A stretch of 64,000 nucleotides of DNA, taken from assembly GCA_030697365.1 (NCBI GenBank), contig JAUYQH010000095.1, positions 1 through 64,000 of the forward strand. Reading direction: 5' to 3'. This DNA comes from Novosphingobium sp. (GTDB taxonomy: Bacteria > Pseudomonadota > Alphaproteobacteria > Sphingomonadales > Sphingomonadaceae). Below are positions 27,219-35,953 of this stretch, one piece after another; positions within the stretch are counted from its first letter, which is position 1; each line of letters starts with the position of its first letter. The notes under the pieces are model-generated. The model did no database searches. It was not told the DNA's origin and was given only the letters and a program-made list of their open reading frames with translations. A program made the translations under genes and the position numbers.

Positions 27219-28357
27219 GCCGCTTCGCCTACAAGCAGGTCGTCGCACACGCCGCCAGCCCGCAGCATGACGATGGAGCCCGGCCGCGTGCCGGCGGGAA
27301 GGCGGAAGCGCGCGAAATCGGGGGCGTGGCCGGTGCCGTCCTGTTCGGCAAGCACGGGTTCGACTGCGCCGGCCTTGGTGGCGAGCCACCGTTCGCGGCG
27401 CGCCGCTACCGCACTGCGCAATTCGGCGGCACGTTCGCGCACCATCACCGGATCGACTTGCGGCATCCGCGCCGCCGGGGTGCCGGGGCGCGGCGAATAA
27501 GGGAAAACGTGACCGTGGACGATGTCGCATTCCTCGATCAGCGATAGGTTGCGCGCGTGCGCCTCCGGGCTTTCGGTGGGAAATCCCGCAATGATGTCGG
27601 CGCCGATCGCGATGCCCGGGCGCGCCGCTTTGAGCCGCTCGACCAGCGCGATGGCGTCTCCGCGCAGATGGCGGCGCTTCATCCGCTTGAGCACCAGATC
27701 GTCGCCCGATTGGAGCGATAGGTGGACGTGCGGCATGACCCGCTGTTCGCCAGTGATCAATTCGAACAGCAGCGGATCGATCTCGACCCCGTCGAGCGAG
27801 GACAAGCGCAGACGGTGCAGGGCGGGAACCTTCGTGAGGATCGCTTCGACCAGCGTGCCGAGGTTGGGCGAAGCATAGCTCGTCAGATCGACCCCGGTCA
27901 GCACCACTTCGGCCACCCCAGCCTCCGCCAGCGCCGCGACTTCGGCAATCACGTCATCAACCGGCCGCGAGCGGCTCGGCCCTCGGCCCTGCGGGATGAT
28001 ACAGAAGGTGCAGGAATGATCGCAGCCGTTCTGTACGGGTACGAAGGCGCGCGTGTGGACCCGGTCATGGATAGGCGCTGTGGCGCCATCCGGCTTATCG
28101 ACGTTGAGGATGAGTTCGTCCGCCAGCGCGCCGAACCCCTTGGGATCGATCGTTGCGGCGCAACCCGTGGCGATGACCCGCATACCCCTGTTGCGCGCAT
28201 GGCGGATCGCGCGGCGACTTTGCCGCACGGCTTGCGCGGTGACCGCGCAAGTGTTGACCAGCACGGTGTCGCGATGGCCGCCCAAGGCCACGGCCAGCCG
28301 CGCGCTTTCGGCATGGTTGAGCCGGCAGCCCAACGTAACGACCGACAATCCGCTCAT
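27215..28357 (-). CDS. mtaB: tRNA (t6A37) methylthiotransferase MtaB
   Basis: A radical-SAM enzyme that adds a methylthio group to t6A37 of ANN-decoding tRNAs. The 380-residue protein has the N-terminal UPF0004 cysteines (C11, C37, C66), the radical SAM cluster C112-x3-C116-x2-C119 (GCDHSCTFC) and a C-terminal TRAM-like part. The Met at 28357 starts MSGLSVVTLGCRLNHAES. It overlaps dapF by four bases (ATGA) and ftsY likewise. It is an MtaB rather than MiaB or RimO from the CRLNHAES start. Confidence 0.93.
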   Translation of the reverse strand: MSGLSVVTLGCRLNHAESARLAVALGGHRDTVLVNTCAVTAQAVRQSRRAIRHARNRGMRVIATGCAATIDPKGFGALADELILNVDKPDGATAPIHDRVHTRAFVPVQNGCDHSCTFCIIPQGRGPSRSRPVDDVIAEVAALAEAGVAEVVLTGVDLTSYASPNLGTLVEAILTKVPALHRLRLSSLDGVEIDPLLFELITGEQRVMPHVHLSLQSGDDLVLKRMKRRHLRGDAIALVERLKAARPGIAIGADIIAGFPTESPEAHARNLSLIEECDIVHGHVFPYSPRPGTPAARMPQVDPVMVRERAAELRSAVAARRERWLATKAGAVEPVLAEQDGTGHAPDFARFRLPAGTRPGSIVMLRAGGVCDDLLVGEAA

Positions 28358-29163
28358 CCCGCGTAATCGGCCAGGTCGAAGCTGCCGCGGAAGCTTTCGT
28401 TGGCCGAGCCGCTCATCCGCACCGCGCCCGCCATCGGCCAGGCGATCTGAAGCGAACCGCCGGGCAGATCTACGGTCACTTCGCGCGGCATCAGCCCGCG
28501 GCGGATCGCGGCGACGGCGGTTGCGCAGGCGCCGGTGCCGCAGGCCCGGGTCAGCCCCGCCCCGCGCTCCCACACGCGCAATTTGACCCGGCCGGGGCCG
28601 GCTATCGTGGCGACGTTGATGTTGACGCGCTCGGGAAACAGCGGATCGTGCTCGATCAGCGGACCCAGCCTTTCGAGATCGACCGCGTCGCAATCGGGTA
28701 CGAAGAACACCACGTGCGGGTTGCCGACGTTGACCGCGCAGGGGCTTTCCAGATCCTCCCAGCCGACCGGCAGCGCCAGCGTATCCATTGCATAGGCGAG
28801 CGGGATGTCCTGCCATTCGAAGCGCGGCTTGCCCATATCGATGGTCGCACCACCGGGCTCGGGTTCCCCGACGATGACCCCGCCGAGCGTCTCGATCCGC
28901 GCGGGATGGCCAAGCAGCATCGTTACAGCTCGGCTGGCGTTGCCGCAGCTCTCGACCTCTCCGCCATCGGCGTTGAAGATCCGCATGCCGAGGTCGGCGG
29001 TGGGCGATGGCACCAGCACGATCACCTGGTCGCAGCCGATACCCGTGCGCCGGTCCGCGAGCGCGCGGGCAAGGCCGGGAGCGACCGCCAGCGGCGAAAC
29101 ACGTGCGTCGAGCACGACGAAATCGTTGCCCAGGCCGTGCATCTTGGTGAATTCGACGCGCAT
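28354..29163 (-). CDS. dapF: Diaminopimelate epimerase
   Basis: DapF converts LL- to meso-diaminopimelate for lysine and peptidoglycan. The 269-residue protein has the two catalytic cysteines C73 (VESCGNASRA) and C208 (TRACGTGACAT) and the start KMHGLGNDFVVLDA. It heads the minus-strand set dapF-mtaB-ftsY-yciB, all with four-base overlaps. The motif around the first Cys (SCGNASRA) differs slightly from the common CGNGARC form. Confidence 0.96.
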   Translation of the reverse strand: MRVEFTKMHGLGNDFVVLDARVSPLAVAPGLARALADRRTGIGCDQVIVLVPSPTADLGMRIFNADGGEVESCGNASRAVTMLLGHPARIETLGGVIVGEPEPGGATIDMGKPRFEWQDIPLAYAMDTLALPVGWEDLESPCAVNVGNPHVVFFVPDCDAVDLERLGPLIEHDPLFPERVNINVATIAGPGRVKLRVWERGAGLTRACGTGACATAVAAIRRGLMPREVTVDLPGGSLQIAWPMAGAVRMSGSANESFRGSFDLADYAG

Positions 29164-29222
29164 CGCGCGCCAGTTAGGCGCTGGGCCCGCTCACGTCCAG
29201 CACAGCAGCCCGCAAGATCGCT

Positions 29223-30941
29223 TCAGCCGTGCGTGCCCGACCACTTGGGTGCATCGACAGGCGCGCCAGGCTTGAGATCGAGCAGGGTGGTGCGCTCGTG
29301 ACCTAGCAGGCCCTTTTCCGCGAGCATGGTTTTGACGGTCTGTGCATCGCACGGGCGACCGTAGAGATAGCCTTGGCCCTTGAATTTGCCCATCGTGCGC
29401 AATTCGTCCAGCACTTCGCGACTTTCGATCCCTTCGGCGGTGATCGGCAGGTTCATCCCTTCGCCCAGCGAGGTGATCGACTTGACGATGGTCGAGGCGT
29501 CCTTGCTGGCGTTGATCGAGGAAACGAAGCTGCGATCGATCTTGATCCGGTCGAACTGCAGCGAGCTGAGCTGGGCGAGGCTCGAATACCCGGTGCCGAA
29601 ATCGTCGAGGCTGATCGCCACGCCCTGATTCTTCAGGCTGGTGATCAGCGAGCGAACCACACCGATGTTCTCGTGCAGGCAGCTCTCGGTGATCTCTATC
29701 TCGAGCCTGCTCGCGGGGAAATTGGCCTCGACCAATAGCTTGAGGATTCGCTGGGCGAACCATGGATCGCGCAGCTGGATAGCCGAGATGTTGACCGACA
29801 GGGTCAGTTTGGGGTCCCACGTCGCCGCATCGCGCAAGGCCGCGGCGATGAGCTGTTCCGACATCTCGGCAATGACGCCGATCTCCTCGGCGATCGGGAT
29901 GAAGATGTCGGGGCTGACCAGACCCAACGCGGGCGATTGCCAGCGCGCCAGCATTTCGAAACCCACCAGCTCGCCGGTCTCGAGATCGATCTGTTGTTCG
30001 TAGAACGGCACGAACTCGCCGCGGGTCAGGCCTCGGCGGATGCCGGTTTCCAGCTCGCTGCGGAAACGCAGTTCGTTGGCCATCTCGGGTTCGAACCAGT
30101 AATGGCAGTTCCGGCCCTGGTTTTTGGCGTGGTACATCGCGATGTCGGCGTTGTGGAGCAGCGCCTGGGCGTCGATCCGCCCGTCTCCGGCTCGGGTCTT
30201 GTCGCTGCTCGCGATCCCGATCGAGATCGTGGTTTCGAGCGTAAGACCATCGTGGGCCATCGGTTTTGCGACTTCGGCGAGCAGTCGATCGGCGAGGCGG
30301 TCGACCTGCTCGGGGCGGCCCGGTTCGAAGACCGTCACCGCGGCGAACTCGTCTCCGCCCAGGCGGGCGAGAATGCTCCCGGCGGGAAGCACGTTGCGCA
30401 CCCGCAACGCCGCGGCATTGAGCAGCGCGTCACCGGCGACGTGGCCATTCAGGTCGTTGATGGCCTTGAAGTTGTCGAGATCGAACAACAGGAAGGCCAC
30501 GACGCGGTCGCTGCTCTGCGCCGTGAGGAGCAGTTCGTCGGTTGCGGGGCCGACGCTGCGCCGGTTGAGGCACCCGGTCAACGGATCGGTGAGGGCGAGG
30601 ACGAAAGCTTGTTGTTCGGCACGGCGGCGCTCGCCGACTTCGCGGGTCAGGTCTCTGTAGCGGCGCCAGCCGAAGATTATCAGCGCGATATTGAGTAGCA
30701 GCGCGTTGGCGAGAGCCGCATCGGGCGCCTGCGCGCCTCCAAACCACGATTGCACGATCTGGGGCAGTACCCTGCCACCCGCGCCGACGAACATGATGAT
30801 TGCGGCTATGGCTATTCCCAGCGCCACGACATCGCGCTGGGCTTTCGCGACATGGGGGCCGATGCGCGGCGAGCCGGCGGGAGACGCCACGAATTCGGGC
30901 GCGGGCGATGCGTTCGGCAAGTGCAGGTCCCCCAAGTCCAT
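29223..30941 (-). CDS. Membrane GGDEF-EAL protein (c-di-GMP synthesis/breakdown)
   Basis: A 572-residue inner-membrane protein with two N-terminal helices (about 38-57 and 78-92), a GGDEF domain (about 112-275) with intact LARLGGDEFAAV, and an EAL domain (about 290-540). The EAL signature reads EML, keeping the Glu; DDFGTGYSS and AEGIE, needed for metal binding and catalysis, are intact. The inhibitory RxxD site is missing. It may be bifunctional or mainly a phosphodiesterase. It is divergent from ffh across about 245 bp and lies just upstream of dapF on the same strand. Confidence 0.94.
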   Translation of the reverse strand: MDLGDLHLPNASPAPEFVASPAGSPRIGPHVAKAQRDVVALGIAIAAIIMFVGAGGRVLPQIVQSWFGGAQAPDAALANALLLNIALIIFGWRRYRDLTREVGERRRAEQQAFVLALTDPLTGCLNRRSVGPATDELLLTAQSSDRVVAFLLFDLDNFKAINDLNGHVAGDALLNAAALRVRNVLPAGSILARLGGDEFAAVTVFEPGRPEQVDRLADRLLAEVAKPMAHDGLTLETTISIGIASSDKTRAGDGRIDAQALLHNADIAMYHAKNQGRNCHYWFEPEMANELRFRSELETGIRRGLTRGEFVPFYEQQIDLETGELVGFEMLARWQSPALGLVSPDIFIPIAEEIGVIAEMSEQLIAAALRDAATWDPKLTLSVNISAIQLRDPWFAQRILKLLVEANFPASRLEIEITESCLHENIGVVRSLITSLKNQGVAISLDDFGTGYSSLAQLSSLQFDRIKIDRSFVSSINASKDASTIVKSITSLGEGMNLPITAEGIESREVLDELRTMGKFKGQGYLYGRPCDAQTVKTMLAEKGLLGHERTTLLDLKPGAPVDAPKWSGTHG

Positions 30942-31099
30942 GACCGGTGCTCTAGCCCGAACGGGGCTAATATAGGGTTAAGCGGGGTCAGCGGCGGGCC
31001 CCGGCGCTTGCCAGCGGTGCTTCATGAGGCTAAGGGGCGCGGATTGCAGCGGCCTTTCCGCATGGAGCCGCATCACCACGACGCCGTCGAGACGCGGCG

Positions 31100-31135
31100 C
31101 GCCGGTCGGCGAGGTTTCGCCCACCGGCGTTTTTT
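31100..31135 (+). terminator. Terminator-like hairpin in the ffh leader
   Basis: Stem CGCCGGT (31100-31106) pairs with ACCGGCG (31123-31129), with an inner GGCGA/TTCGCC helix, followed directly by six T. It lies 51-86 bases before the ffh start and downstream of nothing else on this strand, so it looks like an attenuator or the end of a short leader RNA. Confidence 0.6.
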
Positions 31136-31185
31136 GCGTTTCGCGGCCGAACGAATTGGGACGCGTGTGTTCGCCAGGACTCTTC

Positions 31186-32664
31186 ATGTTTGATTCCCTG
31201 TCAGACCGCCTGAGCACAGTTTTCGACAAACTGCGTGGGCGCGGTGCGCTCAGCGAGGACGACGTCCGCGGGGCGATGCGCGAGGTGCGGATCGCACTGC
31301 TCGAGGCCGACGTTGCGCTGCCCGTGGTGCGCCGCTTCGTCGATCGGGTGACCGAAGCCGCGATTGGCCAGCATGTCCTGCGTTCGATCACGCCGGGCCA
31401 GCAGGTGGTCAAGATCGTCCACGACGAGCTGGTCGCCACGCTGGGCGGGGAGGATGGAAAGTCCTCCGAACTCGATCTGGCTGCGACCCCTCCGGTGGTG
31501 ATCCTGATGGCGGGGCTCCAGGGATCGGGCAAGACCACCAGCACCGCCAAGATCGCCAAATTGCTCAAGGAGCGGCACGGCAAGAAGGTGCTGATGGCGT
31601 CGCTCGACGTCTATCGTCCCGCCGCGCAGGAGCAGTTGCGTGTGCTGGGCGAGCAGGCCGATGTGGCGACGCTGCCGATCGTCGCGGGGCAGATGCCCGT
31701 GGGCATCGCCGAGCGTGCGCTCCAATCGGCGCGGCTCCAGGCGGTCGACGTGCTGATGCTCGACACCGCGGGGCGGCTCCACGTCGATCCCGCGCTGATG
31801 GACGAATTGAAGGCGGTCGAGGCTGCCACGCGTCCGCGTGAGACGCTGCTGGTGGTCGATGCGCTGACCGGGCAGGACGCAGTCAACGTCGCGCAGAGCT
31901 TTGCCGGGCAGGTCGAGCTGACCGGCGTGGTCCTGACCCGGATGGACGGCGATGCGCGCGGCGGCGCGGCGCTGTCGATGCGCGCGGTCACCGGCAAGCC
32001 GATCAAGTTCGCGGGCACGGGCGAGAAGCTCGACGGGATCGAGCGGTTCGATCCGGCTCGGGTCGCGGGCCGCATTCTCGGCATGGGCGACATCGTCTCG
32101 ATCGTCGAGAAGGCGGCGGCGACGATCGAGGCCGATGAGGCCGAGAAGCTCGCCGGGCGGCTGGCGAAGGGCCAGTTCGATCTCGACGATTTGCGCACCC
32201 AGTTGCGCCAGATGACCAAGATGGGCGGGCTGGGGATGCTCGCCGGGCTGATGCCGGGGATGAAGCAGGCCAAGCAGGCGCTGGCGCAGAGCGGCGACGA
32301 CAAGACGCTCCAGCGGATGGAGGCGATCATCGGCTCGATGACCCCCAAGGAGCGCTCGCGCCCCGAACTGCTCAACGCCAAGCGCAAAATCCGCGTCGCC
32401 AAGGGATCGGGCGTCCAGGTTCAGGACGTCAACCGAGTGCTCAAGATGCACAAGGACATGAGCGGGGCGATGAAGCAGCTGCGCAAGATGGGCGGGATGA
32501 AGGGCCTTGGCGCACTGTTCGGCAAAGGCGGCATTCCCGGCATGGGTGGCGGGGGAATGGGCGGCGGATTGCCGGGCCTCGGCGGCGGAATGGGCGGGGG
32601 CGGCCAGCTACCCGGTCTCGGCGGGGGACTTCCCGCCAACCTCAACAATCTTCTGAAGAAATAA
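31186..32664 (+). CDS. ffh: Signal recognition particle protein Ffh
   Basis: The SRP GTPase that binds 4.5S RNA and signal sequences. N domain residues 1-85, G domain with G1 loop GLQGSGKTTST (110-120), DTAGR and TRMDGDARGG, then the Met-rich M domain (about 300-440) and a Gly/Met-rich tail. It is 492 residues; the tail (GMGGGGMGGGLPGLGGG) is longer than in enterics. The ATG at 31186 follows CAGGAC; the frame is open upstream to 31024. It heads ffh-rpsP-rimM, 26 bp before rpsP. Confidence 0.97.
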   Translation: MFDSLSDRLSTVFDKLRGRGALSEDDVRGAMREVRIALLEADVALPVVRRFVDRVTEAAIGQHVLRSITPGQQVVKIVHDELVATLGGEDGKSSELDLAATPPVVILMAGLQGSGKTTSTAKIAKLLKERHGKKVLMASLDVYRPAAQEQLRVLGEQADVATLPIVAGQMPVGIAERALQSARLQAVDVLMLDTAGRLHVDPALMDELKAVEAATRPRETLLVVDALTGQDAVNVAQSFAGQVELTGVVLTRMDGDARGGAALSMRAVTGKPIKFAGTGEKLDGIERFDPARVAGRILGMGDIVSIVEKAAATIEADEAEKLAGRLAKGQFDLDDLRTQLRQMTKMGGLGMLAGLMPGMKQAKQALAQSGDDKTLQRMEAIIGSMTPKERSRPELLNAKRKIRVAKGSGVQVQDVNRVLKMHKDMSGAMKQLRKMGGMKGLGALFGKGGIPGMGGGGMGGGLPGLGGGMGGGGQLPGLGGGLPANLNNLLKK

Positions 32665-32690
32665 TTCGAACTCAAAGAAAGGTGAATTGA

Positions 32691-33320
32691 ATGTCTGTTT
32701 CCATGCGTTTGTCGCGCGGTGGCTCCAAGAAGCGCCCGTATTACCGGATCGTGGTGGCCAACAGCCGTGCCCCGCGCGACGGCAACTATCTCGAGCAGAT
32801 CGGGACCTACAACCCGCTGCTCGCCAAGGATGACGAGAACCGGGTCAAGCTGACCGAGGATCGTGCGCGCTACTGGCTCGGCGTCGGCGCGCAGCCGACC
32901 GACCGCGTCGCGCGGATGCTCGACAAGGCCGGGATCAAGGAGCGCGCCGCGACCAACAACCCGAACAAGGCCGAGCCGGGCCAGAAGGCCAAGGATCGCG
33001 CCGAGGATCGTGCGACCAAGCTCGCCGAGGCCGAGGAGGCCAAGGCTGCCGCTGCCGCCGCTCCGGCCCCTGAACCCGAGCCCGAGCCCGAGCCCGAGCC
33101 TGAAGTCGAAGCTGCCGCCGAGGAAGCCGCTCCCGAAGCGCCGGCCGAAGAAGTGGCTGTCGAGGCTCCTGCCGAAGAACCCGTGGCCGAAGTGGCTGCC
33201 GAAGAAGCGGCTCCCGAAGCGGCCGAAGAGCCGGCCAACGAAGCGACCCCCAACTCCGACGCGGGCGACGATGCCGCCGCTGCGGATGGCGAAAGTGCCC
33301 AGGCTCCGGCCGAGGGCTGA
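32691..33320 (+). CDS. rpsP: 30S ribosomal protein S16 with long acidic tail
   Basis: The first 85 or so residues are normal S16 ([46 protein letters not shown]). The remaining 120 residues are a low-complexity tail, first Lys/Ala/Glu then [10 protein letters not shown] and repeated (A/E/P)-rich blocks such as [11 protein letters not shown]. Short tails are common in alphaproteobacterial S16, but this one exceeds the core in length. It starts the rpsP-rimM-trmD-rplS set. The tail's role is unknown. Confidence 0.96.
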   Translation: MSVSMRLSRGGSKKRPYYRIVVANSRAPRDGNYLEQIGTYNPLLAKDDENRVKLTEDRARYWLGVGAQPTDRVARMLDKAGIKERAATNNPNKAEPGQKAKDRAEDRATKLAEAEEAKAAAAAAPAPEPEPEPEPEPEVEAAAEEAAPEAPAEEVAVEAPAEEPVAEVAAEEAAPEAAEEPANEATPNSDAGDDAAAADGESAQAPAEG

Positions 33321-33323
33321 CGC

Positions 33324-33815
33324 TTGGCTGAAGACAAACCCGTCACGCTCGCAGCCATCATCGGCGCGCACGGCGTGACGGGCGAGGTCCGCCTCAAGCT
33401 GTTCGGCGAGGGCGTGGTGTCGTTGAAGCCGCACAAGGTGTTCAACGGCGGCGCGCTGACGCTCGAGAAGCTCAAGGACGACGGCAAGGGCGGCGCCATC
33501 GCCCGCTTCGCCGGCGTCGCCGACCGCACCGCTGCCGAGGCCCTGCGCGGCACCGCGCTGACCGTCCCCCGCTCGGCACTGCCGCCGCTGGGCGAGGGCG
33601 AATACTACTACGCCGACCTGATCGGCCTGCCTGCGGTTTCGACCGGGGGCGTGGCGCTTGGCGTGTGCGTCGCGGTCGAGAACTTCGGCGCGGGCGATGT
33701 GATCGAGATCGAGCGGGCGGACGGCACGCGCTTCATGGTGCCGATGAAGGCCGAAGCTGTTCCGGAATGGGGCGATCTTACCGGCTTGGTGATTGACGCT
33801 GCTTGGGCCGAGTAG
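33324..33815 (+). CDS. rimM: 16S rRNA processing/ribosome maturation factor RimM
   Basis: RimM binds S19 in the maturing 30S head. The 163-residue protein has the N-terminal beta-barrel (GAHGVTGEVRLKLFGEG) and the C-terminal PRC barrel (EYYYADLIGL, then MVPMKAEAVPEW). The start is a TTG at 33324, four bases after the rpsP stop; no ATG or GTG fits the conserved N-terminus. Its stop codon TAG ends on the first base of the vapB operator palindrome. Confidence 0.94.
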   Translation: MAEDKPVTLAAIIGAHGVTGEVRLKLFGEGVVSLKPHKVFNGGALTLEKLKDDGKGGAIARFAGVADRTAAEALRGTALTVPRSALPPLGEGEYYYADLIGLPAVSTGGVALGVCVAVENFGAGDVIEIERADGTRFMVPMKAEAVPEWGDLTGLVIDAAWAE

Positions 33816-33835
33816 TATATACATCGCGTATATAC
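33815..33835. promoter_or_regulatory. Palindromic operator upstream of vapB
   Basis: A perfect 8-bp inverted repeat (GTATATAC and GTATATAC) with a 5-bp spacer (ATCGC). It is directly followed by the GGAGG ribosome site of vapB (33836-33840). AT-rich palindromes at this place are typical binding sites of VapB or the VapBC complex for autorepression, and the TATAC parts could also serve as a -10 box. Confidence 0.75.
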
Positions 33836-33845
33836 GGAGGCCGCG

Positions 33846-34115
33846 ATGGGCAAGGAATACACCGCCAAGAGCTTCAAGTCGGGCAACTCGGTAGCGATCC
33901 GGATGCCTGCTGCCCTCGGCGTGGAGCCGGAACGAGAATGGACGGTCGCCGAAGAGAGCGGTGATCTTGTGCTTCGCCTTAAGGACAAGCCAAAACGCAA
34001 GTTCGACATCGACAAGGTCGCCGGGTCGGCAAAAAGCCTGAAGTATATCGAGCCCGAGAGCCGCCTTTTCGACGCGCGGCCTTCGGCGATCGATGCGGCC
34101 GGTTCGACTGGATGA
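33846..34115 (+). CDS. vapB: AbrB/SpoVT-type antitoxin VapB
   Basis: An 89-residue antitoxin. The N-terminal half (AKSFKSGNSVAIRMPAALGVEPEREWTV) is the swapped-hairpin AbrB DNA-binding fold. The C-terminal half (FDIDKVAGSAKSLKYIEPESRLFDARP) is the toxin-binding tail. Start ATG follows GGAGG five bases upstream. It overlaps vapC by four bases (ATGA). Codon use is less G+C-biased than rimM or trmD, which suggests transfer. Confidence 0.92.
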   Translation: MGKEYTAKSFKSGNSVAIRMPAALGVEPEREWTVAEESGDLVLRLKDKPKRKFDIDKVAGSAKSLKYIEPESRLFDARPSAIDAAGSTG

Positions 34116-34486
34116 AATATCTGCTCGACACCAATATCATCGTCGCGCTGACCATTAACGAAGACGAAAACGTCATACGTCGCGCCGCTGTGTGCGATGC
34201 GGGCGACATGGTCACCTCGGCAATCGCGCTCGCCGAGGTTGCTTTCGGTACAGAGCAGGGCCAGCCTCCGACGATGGAGGTCCTGCGTGCTTTCGTCGAG
34301 GAAGTCCCCGTTCTCGACTTCGATCACAAGGCCGCGCTGGCTTATGCGCAGCTGCCATTCAAGCGCGCCAGTTTCGACCGGCTCATCGCCGCGCACGCCA
34401 TGTCGAACGAACTCATCGTAGTCACAGGCAACGAGAAGGATTTCGCCGACGTGCCGGGGCTGAAGGTCGAGAACTGGACGGTCTGA
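34112..34486 (+). CDS. vapC: PIN-domain ribonuclease toxin VapC
   Basis: A 124-residue PIN nuclease. The acidic Mg-binding residues are in place: D6 (YLLDTNI), E42 (IALAEVAFG), D89 (SFDRLIAAHA) and D110 (NEKDFADVPGLKVENW). VapC toxins cut specific RNAs, often initiator tRNA or rRNA loops; the target here is unknown. It overlaps vapB (ATGA) and the next ORF (TGATG), so all are co-translated. Confidence 0.94.
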   Translation: MKYLLDTNIIVALTINEDENVIRRAAVCDAGDMVTSAIALAEVAFGTEQGQPPTMEVLRAFVEEVPVLDFDHKAALAYAQLPFKRASFDRLIAAHAMSNELIVVTGNEKDFADVPGLKVENWTV

Positions 34487-34722
34487 TGGGCTGGATTGCT
34501 GTGGTTGGCTTAGCCTTGATCCCAGCAGCCGTTGTTTGGCTCATCGCCTTCATGGCTTTTCGGCGCTCACAGTGTAAACGACTAGCGGCTGCCGCGGCTG
34601 TGTTTGGCTTGCTGGGCTGGTGCCTTTGGCCGATTACGGTTTTCCTCATATTGCCATGTGGAATTGGGTTTTTCTTGATGGTGTTCGTTTTCGAGTGGGC
34701 ACTCGTTCGAGATCGCCTGTGA
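34486..34722 (+). CDS. Small membrane protein coupled to vapC
   Basis: A 78-residue hydrophobic protein with helices at about 2-25, 36-52 and 53-72 and an Arg/Lys patch between the first two (RRSQCKR). I know no family for it. The ATG overlaps the vapC stop (TGATG), and its stop overlaps the trmD GTG, so it is tightly embedded. Codon use is like vapBC rather than trmD. It could be a passenger of the toxin-antitoxin insertion or a third component. Confidence 0.65.
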   Translation: MGWIAVVGLALIPAAVVWLIAFMAFRRSQCKRLAAAAAVFGLLGWCLWPITVFLILPCGIGFFLMVFVFEWALVRDRL

Positions 34723-35468
34723 CCTTCACCGCCACCGTCCTCACCCTCTACCCGGAAATGTTCCCCGGCCCGCTCGGCGTCAGCCTCGCCGGGCGCGCGT
34801 TGGGAGAGGGGGCGTGGTCGCTCGACGCGATCCACATCCGCGATTTTGCCACCGACAAACACCGCACCGTCGATGACACGCCAGCGGGGGGCGGCGCGGG
34901 GATGGTGCTCAAGGCGGATATCGTCGCGGCGGCGGTCGATCATGCCGTCGCGTTGCACCCCGCCAACCCCGTCCTCGCCATGACCCCGCGCGGGTGTCCG
35001 CTCACCCAACAGCGCATCCGCGAGCTTGCCTCCGGCCCCGGCGTCACCATCCTCTGCGGCCGCTTCGAGGGCTTCGACGAGCGGCTGTTCGAGGCTCGCC
35101 CGGCCATCGAACAGGTCAGTCTCGGCGACATCGTCCTGTCGGGCGGAGAGCCTGCTGCGATCGCCCTGCTCGACGCTTGCATTCGCCTGCTCCCCGGCGT
35201 AATGGGCGCGCCTTCCAGCGGGGCCGAGGAATCGTTCGAGGACGGACTTCTCGAGTACCCGCACTATACCCGGCCCTATGAATGGGAAGGGCGCACGATC
35301 CCCGAAGTGCTGCGATCGGGGGATCATGCGAAGATCGCGGCCTGGCGGAAACGGCAGGCGGAGATCGACACACGGTTACGCAGGCCGGACCTTTGGGAGC
35401 GTCACACCGACGCTCGGGGCCAGCCTGCCTCTGGCGCGCGGCGTGAAAAGAAGGACCAGGTCACATGA
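34719..35468 (+). CDS. trmD: tRNA (guanine-N1)-methyltransferase TrmD
   Basis: TrmD makes m1G37 in tRNAs and prevents frameshifting. The 249-residue SPOUT enzyme has the trefoil-knot motifs [29 protein letters not shown] [14 protein letters not shown], and the C-terminal [13 protein letters not shown]. The start is GTG at 34719, overlapping the stop of the preceding membrane ORF. The frame is open upstream but lies in that ORF. Its stop overlaps rplS (ATGA). Confidence 0.96.
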   Translation: MTFTATVLTLYPEMFPGPLGVSLAGRALGEGAWSLDAIHIRDFATDKHRTVDDTPAGGGAGMVLKADIVAAAVDHAVALHPANPVLAMTPRGCPLTQQRIRELASGPGVTILCGRFEGFDERLFEARPAIEQVSLGDIVLSGGEPAAIALLDACIRLLPGVMGAPSSGAEESFEDGLLEYPHYTRPYEWEGRTIPEVLRSGDHAKIAAWRKRQAEIDTRLRRPDLWERHTDARGQPASGARREKKDQVT

Positions 35469-35851
35469 ACCTGATTCAACAACTCGAGGCCGAGGCCATC
35501 GAGGAATTCAAGGGCCGGAAAGAGATTCCGGCATTCCGTGCGGGCGACACCGTCCGCATCGGCGTGCGCGTCGTCGAGGGCGAGCGCACCCGCGTCCAGG
35601 CGTTCGAAGGCGTGTGCATCGCTCGCTCGAACCGCGGGCTGGGCTCCAACTTCACCGTGCGCAAGATGTCGTTCGGCGAGGGCGTGGAACGCGTGTTCCC
35701 GCTCTACTCGCCCAACATCGACAGCATCGTTGTCGTCCGCCGCGGCGTGGTGCGTCGCGCCAAGCTTTATTACCTGCGTGGCCGCACCGGCAAACGCGCG
35801 CGTATTGCCGAGCGCAAAGTCGTCAAGACCGCCTCGGTGGCCGCGGAATGA
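35465..35851 (+). CDS. rplS: 50S ribosomal protein L19
   Basis: A 128-residue L19 at the 30S-50S interface. Conserved features are [22 protein letters not shown] and [12 protein letters not shown], with [19 protein letters not shown] at the C-terminus. The start overlaps the trmD stop. It ends the rpsP-rimM-(vapBC)-trmD-rplS operon, which is closed by the terminator at 35895. Confidence 0.98.
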   Translation: MNLIQQLEAEAIEEFKGRKEIPAFRAGDTVRIGVRVVEGERTRVQAFEGVCIARSNRGLGSNFTVRKMSFGEGVERVFPLYSPNIDSIVVVRRGVVRRAKLYYLRGRTGKRARIAERKVVKTASVAAE

Positions 35852-35894
35852 GCTGAAGACCGATCATCCAGACGATCGGGCTGCAACACAGACC

Positions 35895-35933
35895 GAAACG
35901 GCCGGCTTCCCGCAAAGGAACGCCGGCCGTTTC
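35895..35933 (+). terminator. Intrinsic terminator after rplS
   Basis: A perfect 12-bp stem (GAAACGGCCGGC against GCCGGCCGTTTC) with a 15-base loop lies 43 bp after rplS. The T run is short. It lies 20 bp before the asd start and separates the two transcripts. Confidence 0.8.
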
Positions 35934-35953
35934 CGTATTTGGGGAATATGAAG

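Noticed and set aside
31024..31185. N-terminal extension of ffh in an open frame
   Set aside because: The conserved N domain begins at 31186 with a Shine-Dalgarno, and the upstream part contains a terminator-like hairpin.
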